64,000 nucleotides of DNA from an uncultured Eubacteriales bacterium (GCA_902777335.1 CACYTF010000007.1:33739-97738), one strand, 5' to 3'; positions 43,831 through 52,656 are shown, counted from the first letter of the stretch. Program-made: numbers and translations. Notes: generated by a model not told the origin, from the letters alone.

Positions 43831-43866
43831 ATGTAGCGTGAAATACGGCGGCGGAGGTACTTTCTC

Positions 43867-44841
43867 GTGAGCAATGCCACAAAACTGCCCCTCTTGACCG
43901 GCGCGGGGCTCGCGCCCATGGCCGGGGTGACGGACGCGGCCATGCGCCTGCTCTGCCGCGAGCAGGGCGCGGCCTGGTCGGTCAGCGAAATGCTGTCGGC
44001 CAAGGGCTGGGTCCTCTCCGGGGGCCGGAACCCGAATGCCCAGGACATACTGAAGCGCCTGCCGGGGGAGGGCGTCGTGGGTCTGCAGCTGTTCGGCAGC
44101 GAGCCGGAGTACGTGGCCGAGGCCGCCCGCCAGCTGCGGGATCGGGGCTTTCAGTTCTTCGATCTGAACTTTGGTTGTCCCGCGCCGAAGATCACCGGCA
44201 ACGGGGAGGGCAGCGGCATGATGCGCACGCCCGAAAAGATCGGCAAAGTGGTGCGGGCGCTTTCGGACGCCACGCCGCTGCCGGTCACGGCCAAGATCCG
44301 CTCCGGCTGGGACGCGGCCTCCGTGAACGCCGTGGAGGTCGCCCGAATCTGCGAGGACAGCGGCGCGCAGGCCATCGCCGTGCACGCGCGGACGCGGGAT
44401 CAACAGTATTCCGGCCATGCCGACTGGCGGGTCATCGAGAAGGTCAAACGGGCGGTCAAGGTGCCGGTGTTTGGCAACGGCGACATCCGCTGCGGCGCGG
44501 ACGCCGTGCGCATGATGGATGAGACCGGCTGCGACGCGGTGATCGTCGGGCGGGCGGCCCAGGGCAATCCGTGGATATTCAGGGAGATCGCCGCGGCGCT
44601 TCAGGGAAGGGATGCGCCGCCCGTCACGCCCCGGGAGCGCGTGGACATGGCCGCGCGCCACTTTGAACTGGAGGTTGCGCTGTACGGCGAGAAGCTGGCG
44701 GTGTTGCAGATGCGCAAGCACATCGCCTGGTACGTGCACGGCATGAAGGACGCCTCCCGGTTCCGGGTGCGCGTCAATCAAATGAACAGCGCCGCCCAGG
44801 TCCTGGCGGCGCTGAGGGAATTCGCAGCGGACAGCCCGTGA
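43867..44841 (+). CDS. dus: tRNA-dihydrouridine synthase (DusB-like)
   Basis: 324 aa; GTG start 9 nt after GGAGG. FMN-dependent TIM barrel: 'LAPMAGVTDAAMRLLCRE' (about 16-33), 'FFDLNFGCPAPKITGNGEGS' (catalytic Cys in the CPAPK), 'IAVHARTRDQQYSG', 'GNGDIRCGADAVRM' and 'VIVGRAAQGNPWIF'. A DUS family hallmark set. It reduces specific uridines in the tRNA D-loop. Single gene, converging with the histidine kinase gene 9 bp away; no terminator is visible in that gap. Confidence 0.93.
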   Translation: MSNATKLPLLTGAGLAPMAGVTDAAMRLLCREQGAAWSVSEMLSAKGWVLSGGRNPNAQDILKRLPGEGVVGLQLFGSEPEYVAEAARQLRDRGFQFFDLNFGCPAPKITGNGEGSGMMRTPEKIGKVVRALSDATPLPVTAKIRSGWDAASVNAVEVARICEDSGAQAIAVHARTRDQQYSGHADWRVIEKVKRAVKVPVFGNGDIRCGADAVRMMDETGCDAVIVGRAAQGNPWIFREIAAALQGRDAPPVTPRERVDMAARHFELEVALYGEKLAVLQMRKHIAWYVHGMKDASRFRVRVNQMNSAAQVLAALREFAADSP

Positions 44842-44850
44842 CGCCTGCCG

Positions 44851-45741
44851 TCATCCTTCGCCCGGCGTTTCGAGCGTCTGCTTGGGGATGAAGCCCGAGA
44901 AGGCGGTCTCGCCCTCGCCGGATTCCAACTGTATCCTGCCGCCGTAGCGCTTTAAAATCTCCTCGACGATGGCAAGCCCGGAGCCGTGGCCGTCGCTCTT
45001 GGTGGTAAAGCCCATCTGGAATATGCTGCGCTGCAGCTGCTGGGGTATGGCCGGCCCGTTGTTGGCCACGCGGAAGCTGTAGGCCCCCGCGCTCTCGTCG
45101 ATGGACAGCACGATGCGCCTGTCGGCCTTCGAGGCATCCTCCTCCAGGGCGTCCCGGGCGTTGTCGATCAGGTTGCCCAGCACCCGGCACATCTCCCAGC
45201 CGGGCACCGGCAGCGACTGCCAGCCCGAGGCGATTCTAAGCTCCAGCGTTATGCCGCGCTCCTCGCAGTCCTGCCGCTTGGCGGCGATCAGCGCGTTCAC
45301 CGACGGCAGCGCGGTCTTGAGCACGCTGCCGGTCTTCTTGATGTCGCCGTAGACGCTCTCCACGTACTTCATGGCCTCGGCCGAATCGTTCAGCTCCAGC
45401 AGCGAGAACACCACCTGCAAATGGTTCATGAAGTCGTGCCGCTGGCGGCGCAGCGTGCCGTTCAGGGCCTCCAGCTGGCCGTAGGCCTCCTCCAGCATCT
45501 GCGCCTGATCGGCGATCTTCCCGGCGTTCAGCGCCTCGCGGATGTCCAGTATCGCGCCCCAGGAGACGATCAGCGTCGCCGCGGCGATGGCGCTGATCTC
45601 CACCAGCCTGCCCTGCACGGGGCCGCGCAGGAGGGCATACAGAAACACCGTCACCATGGCGGCGATCTGCATCGCATTGATGATCACGGCAAAGCGCGCG
45701 GCTTTTCGGACGTTCAGTCTTTTTCGGGGCGATTGATTCAT
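44851..45741 (-). CDS. Orphan Spo0B/DcuS-type sensor histidine kinase
   Basis: 296 aa. Two N-terminal TM helices (about 16-38 and 48-66), no extracellular domain, then a long dimerisation helix (about 70-105) with the Spo0B_a-type phosphorylation motif RRQRHDFMNHLQVV (His about 101). A GHKL ATPase follows with N box LGNLIDNARDALEE and G box 'DGHGSGLAIVEE'. No response regulator is adjacent. Such kinases occur in AgrC/DcuS/CitA systems and in clostridial Spo0A phosphorylation; which applies here is open. The promoter-like TTGACG/16/TATAGC lies almost on the ATG, with no Shine-Dalgarno. Confidence 0.78.
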   Translation of the reverse strand: MNQSPRKRLNVRKAARFAVIINAMQIAAMVTVFLYALLRGPVQGRLVEISAIAAATLIVSWGAILDIREALNAGKIADQAQMLEEAYGQLEALNGTLRRQRHDFMNHLQVVFSLLELNDSAEAMKYVESVYGDIKKTGSVLKTALPSVNALIAAKRQDCEERGITLELRIASGWQSLPVPGWEMCRVLGNLIDNARDALEEDASKADRRIVLSIDESAGAYSFRVANNGPAIPQQLQRSIFQMGFTTKSDGHGSGLAIVEEILKRYGGRIQLESGEGETAFSGFIPKQTLETPGEG

Positions 45742-45758
45742 GGGCTATAGAATATGGA

Positions 45759-45791
45759 ATATCGGCGTCAATACGCGATCGACGCCGATAT
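45759..45791 (-). terminator. Hairpin after mscL
   Basis: ATATCGGCGTC (45759-45769) pairs perfectly with GACGCCGATAT (45781-45791), loop of 11 nt. U-run weak. It overlaps the likely promoter of the downstream kinase gene. Confidence 0.5.
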
Positions 45792-45817
45792 CTGAATGCT
45801 CGTGGCGCTCTGGCGAA

Positions 45818-46201
45818 TTACTTCAGCTGAGAGGTGCAGTGCGGGCAGCGGGTCGCGTCATCGGCGATCTCGCTCTTGCAGAAGGGGCACAGGCGCGGCT
45901 TCTTGGCGGGCGCTTCGGGCTTCTTCATCTTGTTGATGGCCTTCACGACCGCGAACAGGCACACCGCGATGATCAGGAAGTTGACGACCGCGTTGATGAA
46001 ATTGCCGAGCTGGATGGGGCCCAGCGTGATGGCGGAGAAATCGGGCTGTCCGAAGATGGCGCCGATGATCGGCGTGATCAGATCCTCCACGACGCTGGTG
46101 ACGATCGCGCCGAACGCGCCGCCGATGACGACGCCGATGGCCAGATCGACGACATTGCCCTTCATCGCGAATTCCTTGAATTCCTTGATCAGCTTACCCA
46201 T
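45818..46201 (-). CDS. mscL: Large-conductance mechanosensitive channel MscL
   Basis: 127 aa; GGGAGG before the ATG. N-terminal amphipathic '[29 protein letters not shown]' (TM1, gate), loop, TM2 '[21 protein letters not shown]' (about 68-88). The C-terminus carries a zinc ribbon CPFCKSEI...CPHCTSQL in place of the usual helical bundle end, a variant I know from Firmicutes. It opens under hypo-osmotic membrane tension. Confidence 0.94.
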   Translation of the reverse strand: MGKLIKEFKEFAMKGNVVDLAIGVVIGGAFGAIVTSVVEDLITPIIGAIFGQPDFSAITLGPIQLGNFINAVVNFLIIAVCLFAVVKAINKMKKPEAPAKKPRLCPFCKSEIADDATRCPHCTSQLK

Positions 46202-46246
46202 GGTTGATGCCTCCCTTTTTATATCCCCGGGTATGAATGCAAATGC

Positions 46247-46255
46247 ATTATATCA
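46247..46255 (-). promoter_or_regulatory. Extended -10 promoter of mscL
   Basis: Minus strand TGATATAAT (46255-46247), an extended -10; no good -35 at 17 bp (TTTATT). Confidence 0.5.
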
Positions 46256-46361
46256 CATCGCTGCGCCAAAATAAAGGGGTTTCTCAAATTCGCAACGGAT
46301 GCATACAAATTGTAAAACATGGCTGACCGGCCCGGAGCCGGCGCGACGGCGAACCGCCGCG

Positions 46362-47300
46362 TCAGCGCGAGCCCTTGTCGTAGGGTATGCCCTCGGCCTT
46401 GGGGGCGGCGGAGCTCTTGGACAGGAACGCCAGCACCACCAGCGAGATGATGTAGGGCAGCATGTTGTACACCGTGCTGGGCAGGTTCAGGTTCTTCAGG
46501 AAATTGAAGCCCGTGTACACGTTGCTCAGCGAACGGAACAGCCCGAACAGCAGCGCCGCCAGCGCGATGCGCTGGGGCTTCCAGCCGCCGAAGATCATGA
46601 CGGCCAGCGCCAGGAAGCCGAAGCCGGCCACGCCGTTTTCAAACTTCCAGGCGGAGACGCCCGCGGTGATGTACACCAGGCCGCCCAGGCCGCCCAGAAG
46701 GCCGGAGATCATCACGCCCGCGTAGCGCATGCGGTACACGTTGATGCCCACCGAATCCGCCGCCTGGGGGTGCTCGCCGCAGGCCATCAGCCTGAGGCCG
46801 AACTTGGTCTTGTACAGGATCACATAGGAGGCGATCAGCAGGATCAGCGCCAGTATCATGAACCAGCTGAATTCGGTGCCCTCCGCAATGATGAAGCTCT
46901 TCTTGGCCTCGATGTACATGATCTCGGAGGAGGGGTTGGAGGCGTCCGCGGCGGTGTTGATGGCCTTCACGATGACCGTGGCGGCCGCGGTGCCCAGCAG
47001 GTTCATGGCCGTGCCGACCAGGGTCTGGTCCGCCTTGAAGTTGATGGCGGCCACCGCCAGCAGCAGCGAATACAGTATGCCCACGCCCATGGCCGCGATG
47101 ATGGACGCCACCACCATCACAAAGGACGAGGTGCCGGCGGGCAGATAGCGCATGACCAGCGCGCCGCCCAGCGCGCCGAACACCATGATGCCCTCCAGGC
47201 CGATATTGATGACGCCCGAGTGCTCCGAGAAGCAGCCGCCCAGGGCAACCAGCATCAATACGGAGGTGAAGATCAGCGTGTATTGGATCAGAAGCAGCAT
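46362..47300 (-). CDS. Nucleoside-type ABC transporter permease (NupQ-like)
   Basis: 312 aa, BPD_transp_2 permease with about 8-10 hydrophobic helices. 'GVINIGLEGIMVFGALGG' (about 29-46) and 'GEHPQAADSVGINVYRMRYAGV' (coupling EAA-like loop) are typical of the BmpA-associated YufQ/NupQ family. ATG overlaps the upstream permease stop (TGATG). With NupP-like and NupO-like neighbours it forms the membrane part of a purine-nucleoside importer. Confidence 0.9.
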   Translation of the reverse strand: MLLLIQYTLIFTSVLMLVALGGCFSEHSGVINIGLEGIMVFGALGGALVMRYLPAGTSSFVMVVASIIAAMGVGILYSLLLAVAAINFKADQTLVGTAMNLLGTAAATVIVKAINTAADASNPSSEIMYIEAKKSFIIAEGTEFSWFMILALILLIASYVILYKTKFGLRLMACGEHPQAADSVGINVYRMRYAGVMISGLLGGLGGLVYITAGVSAWKFENGVAGFGFLALAVMIFGGWKPQRIALAALLFGLFRSLSNVYTGFNFLKNLNLPSTVYNMLPYIISLVVLAFLSKSSAAPKAEGIPYDKGSR

Positions 47301-48415
47301 CAGCCTTTGCCTCCCTTCTGTTCGCGGTTGTCAAGCCAACGGTTCATCGCCTGCTTCATGAACAGCACGAAGCTGCACATGTAGATGATGACCGATGTGA
47401 TCAGATCCGAGGTCTGCGAGCTGTAGACGCCCGTAGAGGTCAGGGCTGCGCCGCCGCGTGTGATGTGCTGGATGAAGTAGGAGGAGAATATGGCCCCGAT
47501 GGGGTTCAGGCCGCCGAGGAACGCCGCCGCGATGCCGTTGAAGCCCATGGCGGGGACGGAGGCCTGGGTGACCGCCCATTGCTCAAAATCCGACAGGTAC
47601 AGCATGGCCGCGCCGAAGCCGGCCAGGCCGCCGGCGATGGCCATGGTCAGTATGATGTTGTACCGATCGCGCATGCCGCAGTACTTGGCGGCGTTCTTGT
47701 TCAGACCCGTGGCGCGCAGCTCGTAGCCCAGGCGCGTCTTGGTGAGCAGCACCCAGATGAACACGCACACCAGTATGGAAAGCGGTATCGCGATGGTCAC
47801 GTTCTTGTTGTTCAGAAGGTCGTTCAGCCCCAGCGCGGGCAGTATGGCGCCGGTGTTCTGGGAGGCCAGCGTGTAGGTATCCTTGCCGGTGGGGTTTTTC
47901 ACGCCCGACAGCAGCGTGTTGACCAGATACAGCGATATCCAGTTCAGCATGATGCAGGAGATGACCTCGTTCACGTTCCGGTAGGCCTTCAGAAAGCCCG
48001 AGATCGCGCCGAGGATGGCGCCGGCGATCACCGCGGCCAGCAGGCAGACGAACCAGGGCAGGTGCAGCGCCAGCGCGCAGTACAGGCACGCGCCCGCGCC
48101 GGCCACATACTGGCCGGCGGCGCCGATGTTGAACAGGCCCACCTTGTAGGCGAACAGCACCGACAGCGCGCACATCAGAAGCGGCGCGGTGGTGATCAGC
48201 GTGGAGCCGAAGTGCTTGAGCTGCTTGTCGACCTTGGAGTAGGTCAGGAAGTTCTTCAGAACGTCCACTATGGCGTTGGTCGCGCCCTTGGGGTTGATGA
48301 TGATCAGCGCGATGTAGCCCACCAGAAGGCCCAGCACCACGCAGAGCAGGCTGGCAAAGAGCGTCTGCACCGCGGGTTTTCTGAGCAGGGACTCGCGTGA
48401 CTTACCTGTCTGCAT
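47300..48415 (-). CDS. Nucleoside-type ABC transporter permease (NupP-like)
   Basis: 371 aa, BPD_transp_2 family. First helix about 17-37, then a loop with 'AIVDVLKNFLTYSKVDKQL', later helices with 'VGLFNIGAAGQYVAGAGACLYCALAL' in two parts and the coupling segment 'ATGLNKNAAKYCGMRDRYNI'. The order ATPase-NupP-NupQ is standard for BMP importers. The start overlaps the ATPase gene by 14 bp. Confidence 0.9.
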   Translation of the reverse strand: MQTGKSRESLLRKPAVQTLFASLLCVVLGLLVGYIALIIINPKGATNAIVDVLKNFLTYSKVDKQLKHFGSTLITTAPLLMCALSVLFAYKVGLFNIGAAGQYVAGAGACLYCALALHLPWFVCLLAAVIAGAILGAISGFLKAYRNVNEVISCIMLNWISLYLVNTLLSGVKNPTGKDTYTLASQNTGAILPALGLNDLLNNKNVTIAIPLSILVCVFIWVLLTKTRLGYELRATGLNKNAAKYCGMRDRYNIILTMAIAGGLAGFGAAMLYLSDFEQWAVTQASVPAMGFNGIAAAFLGGLNPIGAIFSSYFIQHITRGGAALTSTGVYSSQTSDLITSVIIYMCSFVLFMKQAMNRWLDNREQKGGKG

Positions 48416-49952
48416 AATTGGGCACCTCCTCGCGCTTCGCGCCGGCCATGAACAGACCGATCTCTTCCGGGTTGGTCTTCTTCGGGTCGAGTTCGCCGAC
48501 CAGCTGGCCCTCGTACATCACAAGTATGCGGTCGGAGACATCCAGCACCTCGTCCATCTCGAGCGATACGAGCAGCACGGCCTTGCCCTGGTTGCGCTGT
48601 TCGACGATCTGCCGGTGGATGTACTCGATGGCGCCCACGTCCAGGCCGCGGGTGGGCTGCACGGCGATCAGCAGCGCGGGATCCTTGTCGATCTCACGGG
48701 CGATGATGGCCTTCTGCTGGTTGCCGCCGGACATGCTGCGCGCCGTGGTGATCGGCCCCTGTCCGGAGCGGATGTCGTATTGCTCGATCAGCTTATTGGC
48801 GTAGCTGCGGATGTTCTTGCGGCGCAAAAAGCCCTTGTTGTTGAACTCCGGCTCAAAATAGCGCTGGAGCACGATGTTGTCTTCGAGGGAGTAGTCGAGC
48901 ACGAGGCCGTGCTTGTGGCGATCCTCGGGAATGTGGCTCATGCCCAGGATCGAGCGCTGGCGAATGACCGTCTTGCTGATGTCCTTGCCCAGAAGGGTGA
49001 TCGTGCCGCTGGAGAGGGGCTCGAGCCCGGACAGGCCGTATACGAATTCCGTCTGGCCGTTGCCGTCGATGCCGGCAATGCAGACGATCTCGCCCTCGCG
49101 GACCTGCAGCGAAACGTTCTTCACGGCGTCGCCCGGATGGCTGTGGGACTTGACGGACATGCCTTTGATATCCAGGATCACCTTGCCGGGCGTCTTTTCG
49201 GGCTTTTCCACATGGAAATTCACGTTGCGGCCCACCATCATGGCGGAGAGCTGCTCCATGGTGACGTCCTTGGTCTCCACCGTGCCGATGTACTTGCCCT
49301 TGCGCAGCACGCTGCAGCGGTCCGCCACGGCCATGATCTCGGCCAGCTTGTGGCTGATGAACAGTATGCTCTTGCCCTCGGCGGCGAGGTTCTTCATGAT
49401 CTGCATCAGCTCGTCGATCTCCTGGGGCGTCAGCACGGCCGTGGGCTCGTCGAAGATCAGTATCTCGTTGTCGCGGTACAGCATCTTCAGAATCTCCGTG
49501 CGCTGCTGCATGCCCACGGTGATGTCCGCGATCTTCGCGTCAGGGTCCACCTGCAGGCCGTAGCGCTCGGAAAGCTCTATGACGCGCTTGCGCGCCTCGG
49601 CCTTCTGCAAAAAGCCCATCTTGTCCGTCGGCTCCACACCCAGGATGATGTTGTCCAGCACCGTGAAGCATTCCACCAGCTTGAAGTGCTGATGCACCAT
49701 GCCGATTCCCAGATCGTTGGCGTCGTTGGGATCGTTGATCTGAACGACCTTGCCGTCCTTTTTGATCGTGCCCTCCTCCGCCTGATACAGGCCGAACAGC
49801 ACGCTCATCAGCGTGGATTTGCCCGCGCCGTTTTCGCCGAGCAGGGCGTGAATCTCGCCCTTCTTCAGCTGAAGCGTGATGTCGTCGTTGGCGATGATGC
49901 CCGGGAAACGCTTTGTGATGTGCAGCATTTCAATGGCATACTGGTTCTCCAA
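48402..49952 (-). CDS. ABC transporter double ATPase (NupO-like)
   Basis: 516 aa; TTG start with a GGGGGG site. Two ABC domains: the first has Walker A GENGAGKST (about 38-46) and Walker B 'EILIFDEPTAVLTP'. The second has a degenerate Walker A 'GIDGNGQTEF' (about 290) and signature 'MSGGNQQKAIIAREI', as usual in this two-domain class (RbsA/NupO). Powers the adjacent permeases. Separated from its binding-protein gene by a 121-bp gap with two competing hairpins. Confidence 0.93.
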   Translation of the reverse strand: MENQYAIEMLHITKRFPGIIANDDITLQLKKGEIHALLGENGAGKSTLMSVLFGLYQAEEGTIKKDGKVVQINDPNDANDLGIGMVHQHFKLVECFTVLDNIILGVEPTDKMGFLQKAEARKRVIELSERYGLQVDPDAKIADITVGMQQRTEILKMLYRDNEILIFDEPTAVLTPQEIDELMQIMKNLAAEGKSILFISHKLAEIMAVADRCSVLRKGKYIGTVETKDVTMEQLSAMMVGRNVNFHVEKPEKTPGKVILDIKGMSVKSHSHPGDAVKNVSLQVREGEIVCIAGIDGNGQTEFVYGLSGLEPLSSGTITLLGKDISKTVIRQRSILGMSHIPEDRHKHGLVLDYSLEDNIVLQRYFEPEFNNKGFLRRKNIRSYANKLIEQYDIRSGQGPITTARSMSGGNQQKAIIAREIDKDPALLIAVQPTRGLDVGAIEYIHRQIVEQRNQGKAVLLVSLEMDEVLDVSDRILVMYEGQLVGELDPKKTNPEEIGLFMAGAKREEVPNYADR

Positions 49953-49988
49953 TGATGATCGCCCCCCAAGAAGTCGTTGGTTTGACAG

Positions 49989-50064
49989 GGTTCTTTCACA
50001 AAAGCCTCCGCCGCCAGGACGGGGGCTTTTGTGAAAGAACCGGGGAAACGGCGTTCCCCGGTTC
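49989..50064 (-). promoter_or_regulatory. Two overlapping, mutually exclusive hairpins between bmpA-like and nupO-like genes
   Basis: In transcript order, hairpin A uses 50064-50037 (11-bp stem with GGGGAA/TTCCCC core). Hairpin B uses 50041-49989 (perfect 18-bp stem, GGTTCTTTCACAAAAGCC and its complement). They share the five bases 50037-50041, so they cannot be fully formed together. No U-run follows B, so this looks like an RNA-processing or attenuation element that lets the binding protein be made in excess. Confidence 0.6.
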
Positions 50065-50073
50065 TTACGGACA

Positions 50074-51168
50074 TTACTTGACGGTGCCCAGATCGTTCAC
50101 CGTGATCGAAGTGGCAGGCATGGCGTCGATGGCGTCGGAGACGGTGATCTCGCCATTGAACATCTTGGCCACCAGGTCGGCGTAATCGGCCTCGGTGAAG
50201 CCTTCGCCGAACTGGGTGGAGCCGGCCAGCTGCACATAGTTGGCGGCGGGCTCGGTGCCCACCAGGCCCAGGGACTCCACCTTGCCGCCGTGCTCGCCGA
50301 ACTTGCCGGCGACGGTCTCGCTCAGCAGGGTGTCCACGGTGGCGGCCAGGCCCTTCATGGCGCTGGTCACGGTCAGGCCTTCGCCGTACAGACCGTCGAT
50401 GATGGCAGCCTGGTCCACGTCAACGCCGATGACCTTGCCGCCCTCGACCTTCGCGGCCGCCTCGCCGGCGGAGGTGAAGATGCCGCCGCCGCAGGCGAAC
50501 ACGATCTGCACGCCCAGGGTCTGATACCAGTTGTCCATATAGGCGGTGATGTCGGCGTCGCCATAGAACTGGTTGCCGTACACGTACTCCACGGTCACGT
50601 CGCCGGCGTTGCCCAGCTCTTCAGCCGCGGCGTTGGCGCCCTGCACGAAGCCGAAGCCGTAGCGCACGACGGCGGGAACGGCCATGCCGCCCAGGAAGCC
50701 AAGGTGGGTGTAGCCCAGCTTCACGGCCGCGTAGCCGGCCATGTAGCCGCACAGCTCTTCCTTGTACACCGCGCAGTACACGTTGGAGGCCACCTCAGCG
50801 CCGCCCAGGTCGCCCTCGGACACGTCCAGCGCGATGAAGCTGGTGTCGGGATACTCGCCCTGCACCTCGGCAATGGTCTCGCCGAAGGCGTAGCCGGGCA
50901 TCACGATCACGTTGTAGCCGTCGTCGTCGGCCTTCTCGACCATGGCGACGCGCTCGGCGGTGGAATCACCGTTGGGCTTATAATAGGTGAAGTCGATGCC
51001 GTTGGCATCGCAGAAGGCCTTGCAGGCTTCATAGGTGGTCTGGTTGAAGGACTGGTCGGTGATGTCGCCGTAGTCGGTGATCATCGCCACGCGGTAATCG
51101 CCCTCGGCGAACGCCGCGACGGACAGCAGCATCAACGCTGCCAGCAGGATGGAGACGAGCTTTTTCAT
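50074..51168 (-). CDS. BMP-family (nucleoside) ABC substrate-binding protein
   Basis: 364 aa; ATG at 51168 with AAGGAGG upstream. Signal peptide of about 21 residues (KKLVSILLAALMLLSVAAFAE). BMP/Med fold: 'VAMITDYGDITDQSFNQTTYEACKAF', 'VIVMPGYAFGETIAEVQ', 'FLGGMAVPAVVRYGFGFVQGANAAA', 'QIVFACGGGIFTSAGEAA' and 'GVDVDQAA'. Family members in Gram-positive bacteria are normally lipoproteins; here the signal ends in AFA-E and has no lipobox cysteine. Gene order and distance fit the downstream ATPase and permeases. Confidence 0.9.
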   Translation of the reverse strand: MKKLVSILLAALMLLSVAAFAEGDYRVAMITDYGDITDQSFNQTTYEACKAFCDANGIDFTYYKPNGDSTAERVAMVEKADDDGYNVIVMPGYAFGETIAEVQGEYPDTSFIALDVSEGDLGGAEVASNVYCAVYKEELCGYMAGYAAVKLGYTHLGFLGGMAVPAVVRYGFGFVQGANAAAEELGNAGDVTVEYVYGNQFYGDADITAYMDNWYQTLGVQIVFACGGGIFTSAGEAAAKVEGGKVIGVDVDQAAIIDGLYGEGLTVTSAMKGLAATVDTLLSETVAGKFGEHGGKVESLGLVGTEPAANYVQLAGSTQFGEGFTEADYADLVAKMFNGEITVSDAIDAMPATSITVNDLGTVK

Positions 51169-51217
51169 GTGACATTCCTCCTTGTTGATTAAGCATCGTA
51201 GAAAATGCTCCACGGCA

Positions 51218-51246
51218 ATTATAACAGAAAACCAGCAATTTGAAAA
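51218..51246 (-). promoter_or_regulatory. Promoter of the BMP importer
   Basis: Minus strand TTTTCA (51246-51241), 17-bp spacer, TATAAT (51223-51218). Weak -35. An AGCAT-N8-ATGCT inverted repeat lies just downstream (51192-51209). Confidence 0.45.
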
Positions 51247-51278
51247 GTACAAATCTCAAAAAACAATAAAAAAAGGCA

Positions 51279-51306
51279 TTGACTTGTAGCACAATGCGGA
51301 TATAAT
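51279..51306 (+). promoter_or_regulatory. Promoter of the sugar-type ABC importer
   Basis: TTGACT (51279-51284), 16-bp spacer, TATAAT (51301-51306). Together with the BMP promoter it fills the AT-rich 232-bp gap 51169-51400. Confidence 0.65.
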
Positions 51307-51400
51307 TATAAAATAAAGCAGTGTTTTTGAGGAGCGTAGGGCGGTGCGCCTGCCGCAGCTTCACCCGGACACAGCTGAATAATGAGGAGGTTTCAAGAAC

Positions 51401-52519
51401 ATGAAGAAGATCTTAGCGTTGGTTCTGGCGCTGACCATGCTGCTGAGCGTGGCCCTGACCGCATGTGCCGAGAACATCAAGATCGGCGTCTCCATCTGGA
51501 GCTCCACCGACACCCTGGGCAGCGAGTGCAAGCGCATCATCGACGCCGCGGCCGCGGCTCTGGGCGACGTTGACGTCCAGTATGTGGACCAGGCGCACAT
51601 CTCCGAGCAGGTGACGAAGTCCGCCGACGACCTGGCGATCGCCGATTGCGACGGCATGATCATCTGCAACTCCGCTTCCGCCGAGATGGCTTCCGTCATC
51701 AAGACCTGCGACGAGAACGAGATGTATGTGGCTCAGTTCTTCCGCGTGATCGACCCCGAAGCCAACCCCGACGAGTACGCTCAGGCCTGCGCCTCCAAGT
51801 ACTATGTAGGCGCGGTGCACGAGTCCGAGTTCGACAACGGCAAGACCCTCGTGACCATCCTGGGCGAGAAGGGCTGCCGCAAGATCGGCCTTGAGGGCTG
51901 GGAGCCCGGCGACGCCACCTTCCTGGGCCGCTGGGAAGGCTACAAGGCGGGCGTTGAAGAGTGGAACGCCGCTCACGCCGACGATCAGATGGAGATGCTC
52001 GAGCCCCAGTACGGCCGCACCACCACCGACACCGGCCGTCAGGCCGCCGAGGCCATCATCGACGCCAACCCCGACATCGACGCTCTGATCGTCGCCGGCG
52101 GCGGCGGTGACACCCTGCTGGGCGCCCTGGCCGGCATCGACGCCAAGGGCCTGACCGGCAAGATCGCCGTGGTCTCCACCGACTTCCTGCCCGACCTGGA
52201 CGCCAAGCTGGAGTCCGGCGCGATGGCCGCGGAGTCCGGCGGACACTACGCCGACCCGTTCTTCGCCTTCCTGATGGTCTACAACGCCATCAAGGGCAAC
52301 TACGAGACCAGCACCGACAGCTTCTATGACATGGTGTTCCCGTACATGTTCGTCGACTCTCCCGAGTCCTACGCGAACTACGCCGAGTACTTCACCGGCG
52401 AGGAGCTGCCGTACTACGCGGACGAGATCGTCGAGCTGGCCGGCCTGTCCTATGACGACCTGGCCGCGGCCTGCGCGAAGCTGTCCGTTGAGGATGTCGT
52501 GGCGCGTCACGCCAAGTAA
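51401..52519 (+). CDS. Periplasmic-binding-type ABC substrate-binding lipoprotein
   Basis: 372 aa; GAGG-A-GG upstream. Lipoprotein signal with lipobox LTAC (Cys about 22). Peripla_BP_4-like two-lobe fold: 'IKIGVSIWSSTDTLGSECKR' first strand, 'DGMIICNSASAEMASVIKTCDENEM', 'GCRKIGLEGWEPGDATFLGRWEGYKAG' and 'PDIDALIVAGGGGDTLLGALAG'. Acidic surface residues predominate. The two permeases and double ATPase downstream suggest a sugar or related polyol as ligand; exact ligand unknown. Confidence 0.85.
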   Translation: MKKILALVLALTMLLSVALTACAENIKIGVSIWSSTDTLGSECKRIIDAAAAALGDVDVQYVDQAHISEQVTKSADDLAIADCDGMIICNSASAEMASVIKTCDENEMYVAQFFRVIDPEANPDEYAQACASKYYVGAVHESEFDNGKTLVTILGEKGCRKIGLEGWEPGDATFLGRWEGYKAGVEEWNAAHADDQMEMLEPQYGRTTTDTGRQAAEAIIDANPDIDALIVAGGGGDTLLGALAGIDAKGLTGKIAVVSTDFLPDLDAKLESGAMAAESGGHYADPFFAFLMVYNAIKGNYETSTDSFYDMVFPYMFVDSPESYANYAEYFTGEELPYYADEIVELAGLSYDDLAAACAKLSVEDVVARHAK

Positions 52520-52536
52520 TCCGAAAAAACCCATAT

Positions 52537-52580
52537 TGGAAAGCGGGCAGCCGTCAGGCGCGGCGGAGCCCGCTTTTCCA
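52537..52580 (+). terminator. Stem-loop after the binding-protein gene
   Basis: TGG AAAGCGGGC pairs with GCCCGCTTT(T)CCA (52537-52580), one bulged T, loop of about 19 nt. Lies between a gene for an abundant binding protein and its membrane genes, so partial termination or mRNA stabilisation is expected. Confidence 0.55.
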
Positions 52581-52656
52581 AGTCAAAGGGTCCATACCCA
52601 GAGACCATCAAGGCGCACCGCTGCGGCGGCGGCCGGAAAGAATAGGAAGCGAAGCT

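Noticed and set aside
45542..45736. Short plus-strand frames inside the orphan kinase gene
   Set aside because: No ribosome site and fully inside a well-supported gene on the other strand.
51169..51400. Purine riboswitch upstream of the nucleoside importer
   Set aside because: No three-way junction with the conserved loop motifs; the gap is just AT-rich promoters.
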